Shown here one piece after another: positions 1 to 5,932 of a DNA stretch of 6,254 bases. The notes under the pieces are model-generated. The model searched no databases. It had not been told where the DNA came from and worked only from the letters and a program-made list of their open reading frames with translations. Source of the DNA: Zymomonas sp. (lineage in GTDB: Bacteria; Pseudomonadota; Alphaproteobacteria; Sphingomonadales; Sphingomonadaceae). Each line of letters begins with the position of its first letter. Position 1 is the stretch's first letter. The stretch lies in the NCBI GenBank assembly GCA_027489105.1, contig JAIYAJ010000277.1, positions 1-6,254 of the forward strand. Direction: 5' to 3'. Both the position numbers and the translations under genes were made by a program.

Positions 1-418
1 CGGCATAGGTGATCGGCCAGTCGACCAGGCTCGCACCCGGGATCGATCCAAACCGGCTGCCCTCGATGAAGTCGATCTCGTGCAGGCGCCAGAAATTGGC
101 GTTGAAATGCGCGCTGCTGCCGCCGACGACCCGTGCATAGGTCAGCGGGTTGCGACCGGATACGCGTTCCGCCTTCTCGCTCGCAGTGTTGCGGAAGGTC
201 TGCGGATTGGTGGCCGGATTGTTGGTAATGCCGGAGAGGTTGCGGTACTTCAGCTCGTCATGCTCGAACTCTTCGGGCGCCAGGCGCGGCCCCTGCTCCA
301 TGATCACGACGCTGTTGCCGGCGCGTGCCAGTTCCCGCGCCACGATGCCGCCCGCGGCCCCGGAGCCGACGACGATGAAATCGACTGTCTCGCTGGTCTT
401 GTATATTTTGCTCGGCAT
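1..418 (-). CDS. GMC-family FAD-dependent oxidoreductase, N-terminal part (cut by window edge)
   Basis: This is the first 139 codons of an open frame that starts at the ATG at 418 and leaves the window at base 1 without a stop. The translation shows a Rossmann FAD-binding start: VDFIVVGSGAAGG at residues 12-24 (GxGxxG at G18, G20, G23), with E41 at the end of the second strand where the FAD adenosine ribose is usually bound. The second conserved GMC block, RVVGGSSAHFNANFWR, is at residues 96-111. GMC enzymes oxidise alcohols, sugars or polyols. There is no signal peptide. Together with the Tat-exported subunit-3 gene 11 bases upstream, this fits membrane dehydrogenases of the gluconate 2-dehydrogenase or glucoside 3-dehydrogenase type, whose large subunit is thought to be co-exported with the small one. 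The substrate cannot be told from this part, and the catalytic His/Asn region lies outside the window. The family call is secure; the exact activity is not. Confidence 0.9.
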   Translation of the reverse strand, partial: MPSKIYKTSETVDFIVVGSGAAGGIVARELARAGNSVVIMEQGPRLAPEEFEHDELKYRNLSGITNNPATNPQTFRNTASEKAERVSGRNPLTYARVVGGSSAHFNANFWRLHEIDFIEGSRFGSIPGASLVDWPITYA

Positions 419-424
419 GCGGGG

Positions 425-428
425 CTCC
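425..428 (-). promoter_or_regulatory. Ribosome binding site of the GMC oxidoreductase gene
   Basis: Read on the minus strand, GGAG lies six bases upstream of the ATG at 418 and just beyond the stop codon of the preceding gene at 430-432. This supports the chosen start and close translation of the two genes from one message. Confidence 0.7.
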
Positions 429-429
429 G

Positions 430-1068
430 TCAGACGGTCATGATCTTGGTGCCGGGATAGGGTTCGAACCCCGCATAATCCCGATCGTAATAGCCAAAGG
501 GGGGCTCCCAGGCATGCTGGTTCTCCACCCCGATCAGCTTCCAGCCCAGATAGTCGTGATTGCCGCCATATTTGGGCAGAGCGAGCAGGCCCAGCACGGT
601 CAGCCGTCGCACGGCCGCGAAGAAGGGCGTCTTGTCGACCTCTTGCAGGAAGGCGATCTGCTGCGCATCGGGAGCCGCCGAGAACGGCTTGTCGGCACCG
701 TAGCGCGCGGCATAGGCGCTGTTGAACTCGGTCAGGCCCTGCCGGAAGGCCGGCAGTTGCTTCGCGAAGAAACTGCCGAGCGCGTTATCGATGAAATAGA
801 TGGTGCGGGCGTCCCGCGCGCCGGGCGTGGCGCCGCCGGGAACGATCTGGTTCGCGATCGCGTCGACCTCGGCCGCTTCAGCGGCGGTCAGGGTGGTGAT
901 GCTGGTGGGCGGCTCGGTGCCGTCGTGGCTGCCATGCCCGGCATGCTCCGCTGCGGCGGCAATTTGCGGCCAGTTCATGGCGACCCAGGTCGCGCTCGCC
1001 AACTCACCGATGGCGACAAGGAATTGGCGACGCGAGGGGGTAGAGTGTTCCACGGACCGCTCCGACAT
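430..1068 (-). CDS. Gluconate 2-dehydrogenase subunit 3 family protein with Tat signal
   Basis: This is a 212-residue protein. Residues 12-17 read SRRQFL, a twin-arginine export motif, followed by a mildly hydrophobic stretch to about residue 40 (AAAAEHA), so export to the periplasm through Tat is expected. A short His-containing linker follows (H42, H45, H48). From about residue 57 the protein matches the subunit-3 family (LTAAEAAEVDAIANQIVPG, then PGARDARTIYFIDNAL). These small subunits pair with a GMC flavoprotein and often a cytochrome c to oxidise sugars or polyols in the periplasm; the GMC gene follows 11 bases downstream. The start is uncertain. The ATG at 1068 has no clear Shine-Dalgarno. 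A GTG at 1053 (residue 6) has GGAG (1060-1063) six bases ahead of it, the same spacing as in the next gene. An in-frame ATG at 1107 adds 13 residues and looks less likely. All three starts keep the Tat motif. No cytochrome subunit is seen in the window. Confidence 0.85.
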   Translation of the reverse strand: MSERSVEHSTPSRRQFLVAIGELASATWVAMNWPQIAAAAEHAGHGSHDGTEPPTSITTLTAAEAAEVDAIANQIVPGGATPGARDARTIYFIDNALGSFFAKQLPAFRQGLTEFNSAYAARYGADKPFSAAPDAQQIAFLQEVDKTPFFAAVRRLTVLGLLALPKYGGNHDYLGWKLIGVENQHAWEPPFGYYDRDYAGFEPYPGTKIMTV

Positions 1069-1538
1069 TGGCTGGATAGCGCCGGATTGAGCACATGCGG
1101 CCCCCATCGAAGGAATACGACAAACTGCGCATGGACGACCGGGCAGAGCGGGCGAAGCCGGGAAGCGCCCGAAGACCCGTCACAGGCGACGGTCTCTCCG
1201 TCATGCTCCGGATCGAAGGCGTGAGTGCTCCAGCCCGAGCGGGCCGAGGTTGGGTAGCAGAGCAGTGATCCCGTCCCGGATTTTCCGCCGGCTACTTAGC
1301 CGGACAGCTGGCGGGTCGGATCACCGCCAAAAGCCAGACGATCTGTTAAGGCTTCGACATATGATGCGCACAAGGCTCGTTGAGAATGGAGCCGGCGGCA
1401 CGGACCGATTGCCCCATCCTGCTGGTAGTGCGGTGATCGTCGCAGGGGGATGAGCCGGTACACACAACCGTCATCGGCAAGGTGGGCGGTGTCAGGTAGA
1501 CCACTCAAAGCGCAAGTTCAGGACTGCAATACTGTGCG
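1069..1538. other. Intergenic stretch with no recognised gene
   Basis: About 470 bases separate the subunit-3 gene from the end of the TetR-family gene, both on the minus strand. Short open frames occur (for example plus 1250-1453 and minus 1296-1508), but their translations resemble no family I recognise, are rich in Arg, and lack convincing ribosome sites. The region must hold the promoter of the subunit-3/GMC pair, unless that pair is read through from the TetR-family gene, but I could not place a convincing -35/-10. It contains a perfect inverted repeat at 1288-1303. No tRNA, rRNA or complete insertion sequence was seen. It may be a remnant of a lost gene or mobile element, but nothing in it proves that. 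Confidence 0.5.
1288..1303. repeat. Perfect 6-bp inverted repeat (hairpin) between genes
   Basis: CCGGCT, a four-base loop ACTT, then AGCCGG. The outer bases CCGCC and GGCGG (1285-1289 and 1310-1314) are also complementary but are offset. No T-run follows the stem on either strand, so it does not look like a classical intrinsic terminator, though it lies downstream of the TetR-family gene. The repeat is visible; any function is unknown. Confidence 0.45.
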
Positions 1539-2264
1539 TCAGCGTGACTTCGCTGCGCGCATCACCAATTTCACATAAGCTAGGATTTCGTCGATCTCGC
1601 CCTGCTTGAGCTGCCCTGCCAGCTGACCGTAGGCCATCCCCTCCAGCAGATAATGGGCAATGTTGCCGCTGCGGCCCGCTTCGGGGTCCTCCGCATGCCA
1701 GTCCAGCAATTCGCGGGATATCTCGTGCCAATCGTCAAGAAAAGCGCGGTAGCTCGAAGCAAGCAATCGCGCGAGGCCCGGCTCGCTTCGCGAAGCCAAC
1801 ACCAGTTCCTGATAGGCGCGGAACTCGCGTTCATTCAGATGCCGCCAATGGGACTCGACCACATGGTCGATCGCATCGTCTTCCGGCGTGATCGACAGCA
1901 GGTCTTGCCGGAACAGGTCGAGCCGACGCCTGTGGAGCCGGGCGACCGTCGCCTGCAACAGGTCCAGCCGCGTCGGGAAATGATATTGCATGCCACCGCG
2001 CGAAACGCCTGCCCGATCGGCGATCAGCGATGCCGACACCTCCGGATAGGGCATCGTGGCGAGGCAATCGATCGCCGCGTCGAGAACCTGCGCGCGCAGG
2101 ACTGCGCCCTTCTCCGCCTGTTTCTGACCGCTACCTCGCTTGGTCTGGGCAGCACGCCCTTTGCGCAAGGGCGAGGCGACGGGATCAACTTCAATCTTCA
2201 CGGACGACCGACGAACCTCGGAAAAAGGGTGAGCATGCCGCACTTTCTGGGGCGAAGCGGCCAC
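1539..2264 (-). CDS. TetR/AcrR-family transcriptional regulator
   Basis: This is a 241-residue frame ending in TGA at 1539-1541. The TetR DNA-binding domain spans about residues 55-103: AVLRAQVLDAAIDCLA forms the first helix, SASLIADRAGVSRGGMQYHFPTRLDLL gives the helix-turn-helix, and the recognition helix is near S88-H95. The rest (about 105-241) is a helical ligand-binding and dimer domain whose ligand cannot be read from sequence. The first possible start, GTG at 2264, directly follows in-frame stops and gives an unusually long, basic N-terminal tail of about 50 residues before the HTH. A second GTG at 2201 (residue 22) or a TTG near residue 33 would give a more normal length, and none has a strong Shine-Dalgarno. 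The gene is divergent from the receptor-oxygenase operon, with at most 123 bases between them, which is the usual arrangement for a local repressor that also controls itself. The target operon and repression are inferred. Confidence 0.88.
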   Translation of the reverse strand: MAASPQKVRHAHPFSEVRRSSVKIEVDPVASPLRKGRAAQTKRGSGQKQAEKGAVLRAQVLDAAIDCLATMPYPEVSASLIADRAGVSRGGMQYHFPTRLDLLQATVARLHRRRLDLFRQDLLSITPEDDAIDHVVESHWRHLNEREFRAYQELVLASRSEPGLARLLASSYRAFLDDWHEISRELLDWHAEDPEAGRSGNIAHYLLEGMAYGQLAGQLKQGEIDEILAYVKLVMRAAKSR

Positions 2265-2278
2265 CTATCACAAGTGGC
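2260..2278. promoter_or_regulatory. Inverted repeat at the TetR gene start, possible operator
   Basis: GCCAC and GTGGC are separated by nine bases. The repeat covers the furthest-upstream start codon (GTG, 2262-2264) of the TetR-family gene. A protein bound here could block expression of its own gene. If so, translation may really start further in, at 2201. The repeat is directly visible; binding is inferred. Confidence 0.3.
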
Positions 2279-2300
2279 AGGGCATACCATCGATAAAATT

Positions 2301-2314
2301 AAGCAGCGCTGATT
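2301..2314. promoter_or_regulatory. Palindrome overlapping the receptor promoter, candidate TetR operator
   Basis: CAGCGCTG (2304-2311) is a perfect 8-bp palindrome. It extends to AAGCAGCGCTGATT with one unmatched pair per side. Its right edge enters the proposed -35 box at 2313. Dyads of this size at the promoter edge are typical TetR-family operators. No experiment or comparison supports it here. Confidence 0.4.
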
Positions 2315-2340
2315 GACTTTCTGGGCGATCCGATAACAAT
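2313..2340 (+). promoter_or_regulatory. Putative sigma70-type promoter of the receptor-oxygenase operon
   Basis: TTGACT at 2313-2318 matches five of six consensus -35 bases. AACAAT at 2335-2340 matches four of six -10 bases, with a 16-base spacer. Transcription would begin near 2347, giving a leader of about 40 bases before the ATG at 2388. It is the best -35/-10 pair in the divergent region, and it is flanked by the two inverted repeats. Confidence 0.45.
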
Positions 2341-2344
2341 AAAC

Positions 2345-2357
2345 AGCAAGCCTGCTT
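2345..2357. promoter_or_regulatory. Small dyad near the predicted transcription start, possible second operator
   Basis: AGCA-AGCC-TGCT (2345-2356) is an inverted repeat with four-base arms; the overlapping AAGC-CT-GCTT (2348-2357) is another. It shares the AAGC...GCT core with the palindrome at 2301-2314 and sits about where transcription would start. It is short enough to arise by chance. Confidence 0.25.
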
Positions 2358-2370
2358 AAAACTGGCTGGT

Positions 2371-2379
2371 AGGAGAGGG
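2371..2379 (+). promoter_or_regulatory. Ribosome binding site of the TonB-dependent receptor gene
   Basis: The purine-rich AGGAGAGGG ends eight bases before the ATG at 2388 and supports that start, which also gives a complete signal peptide. Confidence 0.6.
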
Positions 2380-2387
2380 ACAATCTT

Positions 2388-4538
2388 ATGGCACACCGCC
2401 TGAACAAGGGGGCTCGCCCCTTCATATCCACTGCTTTGGCAGGCACGATGGCGCTCTTCGCCACGCCCGCCCTGGCGCAGTCGCCGGCCGCCGACGCCGA
2501 TACCGACCCCGCCGAAATCATCGTCACGGCGCAACGCCGCGCGCAGTCCATCTCGGACGTGCCCCAGCCTGTGCAGGCGATCGGCGGAGCCCAGCTCAAG
2601 GATTTCGGCGCGAATCAGATCCAGGACGTGATTGCCCTCGTCCCCAGCGCCACGGTCGGATCGACCATCTCCGTCGGGTCGAACACCTTCCAGATCCGCG
2701 GCGTCGCGGCAGGCGAGACTGATGGCGACGCGACGATCGGCTTCTATCTGGACAATTTCGCCTTCTCGATGCCCGGCCGCCCTTATGCGCCGGCGGCGGA
2801 TTTCTACGACCTCGACCGGGTCGAAGTCCTGCGCGGACCGTCCGGAACGCTCTATGGCCTGGGATCGCTGGGCGGCACGATCAAGGTGATCACCAAGGAC
2901 CCGGATCTCTACGATACGGCCGGTTCGGTGCGCATGTCGCTCAATACCACCGATGGCGGAGAGCCGGGCGCGGGCGGCGATGCGATGATCAACCTGCCCC
3001 TGTCGGAAGGCAAGGTCGCGCTGCGCGGCGCCGTGTCCTACAAGCTGATCGGCGGCTTCGCCGATAACATCGCGACCGGCAAGAAGGACGCCAATGACGC
3101 CGAATCGCTGACGGCGCGTGTGAAACTGCGGGCGGAACCGACCGAACGCTTCACGATCCAGCTCGCGGCTTGGTACAACAAGTCGGATCAGGATTTCTCG
3201 AACCGTGCGACCCTCGCCGATCCTGCGATCTTCGACCAGACCTTCGGCATCGCCAATTCCGACTACCGTCTGCTGACCGCCGATCTCGAATATGATCTGG
3301 GCTTTGCATCACTGCTCTCGACCACGGGGTCGATCCGCAACAAGGTCGTCGTCAACAATGGCGGCTTCATCCCAGGCATCGGCGACTTCGCCAGCTTCTG
3401 GCCGCTGGTGACCAGGAATTTCAACCAGGACCTGCGCCTGGCCTCGAACGGGGACAATAGCGCGCTCAACTGGATCGTCGGTTTCTTCTACCAGAATGGC
3501 AAGACGACGGGCGGGCAGAGCGTGTCGCTCGACGATTTCCCCGTGGGCGGCCAGACCGGCCTCGCGACCTTCAACGACAACATCATCAAGACCCGGGCGT
3601 GGGCAGTCTATGGCAACGCGACCTACAGCTTCGCCGACGGCCTGGTCGACCTGACCGCCGGTGGTCGCTATTATAAGGAAAAGCGGACCTTCATCGAGAA
3701 CAGCTCGATCACGCTGATCCAGGCCGGCGTGACCGTACCCACGGTGGGGACAGACCGGGCACGCAACAGCACCTTCAACCCGCGTTTCAACATCTCGATC
3801 CACCCGACCTCCAACGGCATGATCTATGCCGAGGTGGCCAAGGGCTTCCGCTCCGGCGCGATCACCTCCACGTCGATCATCTCCGGCGCCAATGCCGCGC
3901 TGGGCACCAATTTCGACAACAGTTCGCCGCCCGACACGCTGTGGAATTACGAAGCGGGCATCAAATGGGGCCTCGGCCGCTTCGACATCGCCCTGTCCGC
4001 CTATCTGTTCGACTGGAAGGACGCGCAGATCGAACTGTCACCGACGCTACAGTCGATCGTCGTCCCGATCGGCGACGTGCGCGGCAAGGGTGTGGATGCC
4101 GAGCTGACCTGGCGCACGCCACTCGACGGGCTGACGCTGGCTGCGGCCGGAAACCTCAACAGCACCAAGCTGCGTGACATCCTGCCGGCGGTTTCCGGGG
4201 CGCTGCCCTGGCTGTCCAACGGCCGCCAGTTGCCCGGCACCGCGAAGCGCACCCTGTCGGTCAACGGCAGCTATATCACCGATATCGGGCGGGGCTGGGA
4301 CCTGAAGGTCAACGGGCGCTATGCCTATCGCTCGCAGCAGCAGAGCGTGTTCAACGGCGTCTACGCGCCCTGGAACGGCTTTGGTTCGGCCCGGATCGGC
4401 GTCGCGCGCGACGATCTCGAAATATCCCTGTTCGCCGACAATATCGGCAATGCCCAGCGCCCCATCTCGCGGCCGGGCGGTCAGAATCAAGTTCCCTATC
4501 CCCGCACCATCGGCATCTCCGTCGAAAAGCGGTTTTGA
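2388..4538 (+). CDS. TonB-dependent outer-membrane receptor
   Basis: This is a complete 716-residue receptor of normal size for the family. Residues 1-30 form a Sec signal peptide (basic N-terminus, hydrophobic core, cleavage expected after ALA at 28-30). A TonB-box-like segment follows (AEIIVTAQRR, 42-51), typical of sphingomonad receptors. The plug domain spans about 55-170 and ends in the conserved block VEVLRGPSGTLYG (145-157) and GGTIKVITK. The rest is a 22-strand-type beta barrel, ending in a terminal Phe (TIGISVEKRF) as expected for outer-membrane insertion. Such receptors use TonB/ExbBD energy to import siderophores, vitamins, glycans or, in sphingomonads, often aromatic and other organic compounds. 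Because the next gene, 21 bases downstream, encodes a Rieske oxygenase rather than iron-uptake functions, import of an organic substrate is more likely than siderophore uptake; this is inference. The divergent TetR-family gene probably regulates it. Confidence 0.95.
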   Translation: MAHRLNKGARPFISTALAGTMALFATPALAQSPAADADTDPAEIIVTAQRRAQSISDVPQPVQAIGGAQLKDFGANQIQDVIALVPSATVGSTISVGSNTFQIRGVAAGETDGDATIGFYLDNFAFSMPGRPYAPAADFYDLDRVEVLRGPSGTLYGLGSLGGTIKVITKDPDLYDTAGSVRMSLNTTDGGEPGAGGDAMINLPLSEGKVALRGAVSYKLIGGFADNIATGKKDANDAESLTARVKLRAEPTERFTIQLAAWYNKSDQDFSNRATLADPAIFDQTFGIANSDYRLLTADLEYDLGFASLLSTTGSIRNKVVVNNGGFIPGIGDFASFWPLVTRNFNQDLRLASNGDNSALNWIVGFFYQNGKTTGGQSVSLDDFPVGGQTGLATFNDNIIKTRAWAVYGNATYSFADGLVDLTAGGRYYKEKRTFIENSSITLIQAGVTVPTVGTDRARNSTFNPRFNISIHPTSNGMIYAEVAKGFRSGAITSTSIISGANAALGTNFDNSSPPDTLWNYEAGIKWGLGRFDIALSAYLFDWKDAQIELSPTLQSIVVPIGDVRGKGVDAELTWRTPLDGLTLAAAGNLNSTKLRDILPAVSGALPWLSNGRQLPGTAKRTLSVNGSYITDIGRGWDLKVNGRYAYRSQQQSVFNGVYAPWNGFGSARIGVARDDLEISLFADNIGNAQRPISRPGGQNQVPYPRTIGISVEKRF

Positions 4539-4548
4539 GCGGTTCAGC

Positions 4549-4552
4549 GGAG
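4549..4552 (+). promoter_or_regulatory. Ribosome binding site of the Rieske oxygenase gene
   Basis: GGAG sits seven bases upstream of the ATG at 4560, inside the 21-base gap after the receptor stop codon. No terminator or promoter fits in this gap, so the gene is co-transcribed with the receptor. Confidence 0.65.
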
Positions 4553-4559
4553 ATCATAG

Positions 4560-5927
4560 ATGGCAAAGATCGAGCAGGAATTCGCGTCGGTCGCGCGGAC
4601 GCAGGGAAATTGGGCGGCCAAGCCCTTCCTCCCGCGTCAGCCGATCCCCGATATCGGAAGCGCCAGGATCGACGGCGAGCGCTTCCACTCGCGCGAGTTC
4701 ATGCAACGCGAATGGGACAACATCTGGACCCGGACGTGGAACATCGGCTGCCATGTCAGCGAGTTGGAGGAGGCCGGCGATTTCCGGGTCCATTCGCTCG
4801 GCAAGGAATCGCTGCTGTTCGTCCGCGGCGCGGACGACATCATCCGGGGCTTCTTCAACATCTGCCAGCACCGGGGAAACATTCTCTGCCAGTCGCGCGA
4901 GGGCGCCGTGGAGCGGTTCAAATGCCCGTTCCACGGCTGGGAATGGAATCTGGACGGAACGCTTCGCCAGGTAATGCACCCGCAGCTCTTCCCGCAATTC
5001 CGTGCGGGCATACCGACCGACGAACTCGCCCTGCCCGCGCTGAAGGTCGAGCTGTGGGGTGGCTGGGTGTGGTTCAATATGGACCCGGCCGCCGGCCCCC
5101 TCGTCGATTTCCTCGGCGAGGCGGGGCGGCACCTGGAGAGCTATCAGCTCGACCGCTACCAGTTGATCGACCATAAGAGCTTCGAGTGGGCAGGAAACTG
5201 GAAACATGCCCATGATGCGTTCAACGAAAGCTATCATTTCGAGGCGCTGCACCCCGAATTCCTGAACTTCGCCGAGGGTTTCGACGTCCCGATCGAGTTG
5301 CTCGGCATTCACAGCCGAATGCTCAACTTCAACCATACGGTCAGCGAAATCCTCCCCGACCGCAGCGAGATGACCGAGTTCCGGAAGCGGATGCTCGGCC
5401 AGCCCGAAGGCTATGAAGGCGAGGCCAAGGACGTCCACCTCGCGATCGTCGCGCAGAAGCGCGCCCTGCAGGGCAAGAGCCACATCGGCTATGAGCGGCT
5501 CAGCGACGAGCAGCTCGCGCACCAATATCACTACACCTTCTTCCCTGGGACGACCTTCACGTCCACGCCCGAAATGTCGATCGTGTTCCGCTATCGCCCG
5601 CATGAGAGCGATCCGGGCTATTGCTATTACGACTTCCTGATCACGCGCCACGATCCACCCGGCACGCCGCGCCCCGAGCATGAGCATCGGCTCTATCGCC
5701 ATCACGAACTGCCGGACTATGCCGAAGCGTTCGACGGAAGCTTCGACCCGGTTCTCGCCAATGTCCTGCAGCAGGACGGCACAAACATGCCGACGATGCA
5801 GCAAGGCACGGCGTCGCGGGGGTTCCGGGGCATGATCCTGGGCGAGCAGGAAGTCCGCCTGCGCCATTTCCATCAGACGATCGACCGCTATCTGCGGGGC
5901 GACTTCCCCCCCAACGGCGACCGGTGA
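4560..5927 (+). CDS. Rieske non-heme iron oxygenase, large (alpha) subunit
   Basis: This complete 455-residue enzyme belongs to the aromatic-ring-hydroxylating dioxygenase alpha-subunit superfamily. The N-terminal Rieske domain (about 55-165) has the [2Fe-2S] ligands C102-x-H104 and C122-x2-H125 (CQHRGN and CPFHGW). The C-terminal catalytic domain has NWKHAHDAFNESYHFEALH at 213-231, giving mononuclear iron ligands H226 and H231; D406 (QQDGTNMPTMQQG) is the likely third ligand. E223 occupies the position of the Asp that bridges the two metal sites between subunits in naphthalene dioxygenase. Position 220 is Ala where Asn is common. Members insert oxygen into aromatics, steroids, betaines or methyl ethers, using NAD(P)H through a reductase and sometimes a ferredoxin. 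None of these partners, and no beta subunit, is encoded nearby, which suggests a homotrimeric alpha-only enzyme with partners elsewhere. The substrate is unknown. The gene follows the receptor closely and abuts the ThuA-like gene. Confidence 0.94.
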   Translation: MAKIEQEFASVARTQGNWAAKPFLPRQPIPDIGSARIDGERFHSREFMQREWDNIWTRTWNIGCHVSELEEAGDFRVHSLGKESLLFVRGADDIIRGFFNICQHRGNILCQSREGAVERFKCPFHGWEWNLDGTLRQVMHPQLFPQFRAGIPTDELALPALKVELWGGWVWFNMDPAAGPLVDFLGEAGRHLESYQLDRYQLIDHKSFEWAGNWKHAHDAFNESYHFEALHPEFLNFAEGFDVPIELLGIHSRMLNFNHTVSEILPDRSEMTEFRKRMLGQPEGYEGEAKDVHLAIVAQKRALQGKSHIGYERLSDEQLAHQYHYTFFPGTTFTSTPEMSIVFRYRPHESDPGYCYYDFLITRHDPPGTPRPEHEHRLYRHHELPDYAEAFDGSFDPVLANVLQQDGTNMPTMQQGTASRGFRGMILGEQEVRLRHFHQTIDRYLRGDFPPNGDR

Positions 5928-5932
5928 GCGAC

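Noticed and set aside
1188..1202. GACGG-TCTCT-CCGTC hairpin
   Set aside because: The five-base stem has no following T-run on either strand, so it is not a terminator, and stems this short are expected by chance in GC-rich DNA.
514..1224. Plus-strand open frame of 236 codons opposite the subunit-3 gene
   Set aside because: The minus-strand frame carries a Tat signal and family motifs. The plus translation is low-complexity Gly/Arg-rich sequence that fits no family.
1250..1508. Short frames on both strands in the intergenic gap (plus 1250-1453, minus 1296-1508)
   Set aside because: No recognised motif, no Shine-Dalgarno and mutually overlapping; not enough to call a gene or a transposase fragment.
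1540..1555. CAGCG-N6-CGCTG stem at the end of the TetR-family gene as a terminator
   Set aside because: It overlaps the stop codon and last codons and has no T-run; more likely coincidence.
1653..2312. Plus-strand open frame of 219 codons opposite the TetR-family gene
   Set aside because: The minus frame contains a clear TetR helix-turn-helix; the plus frame has no domain and no good ribosome site.
4554..5873. Long open frame on the minus strand opposite the Rieske oxygenase (439 codons)
   Set aside because: It is a shadow of a high-GC gene: the plus frame has all Rieske and iron ligands, while the minus translation shows no recognisable domain.
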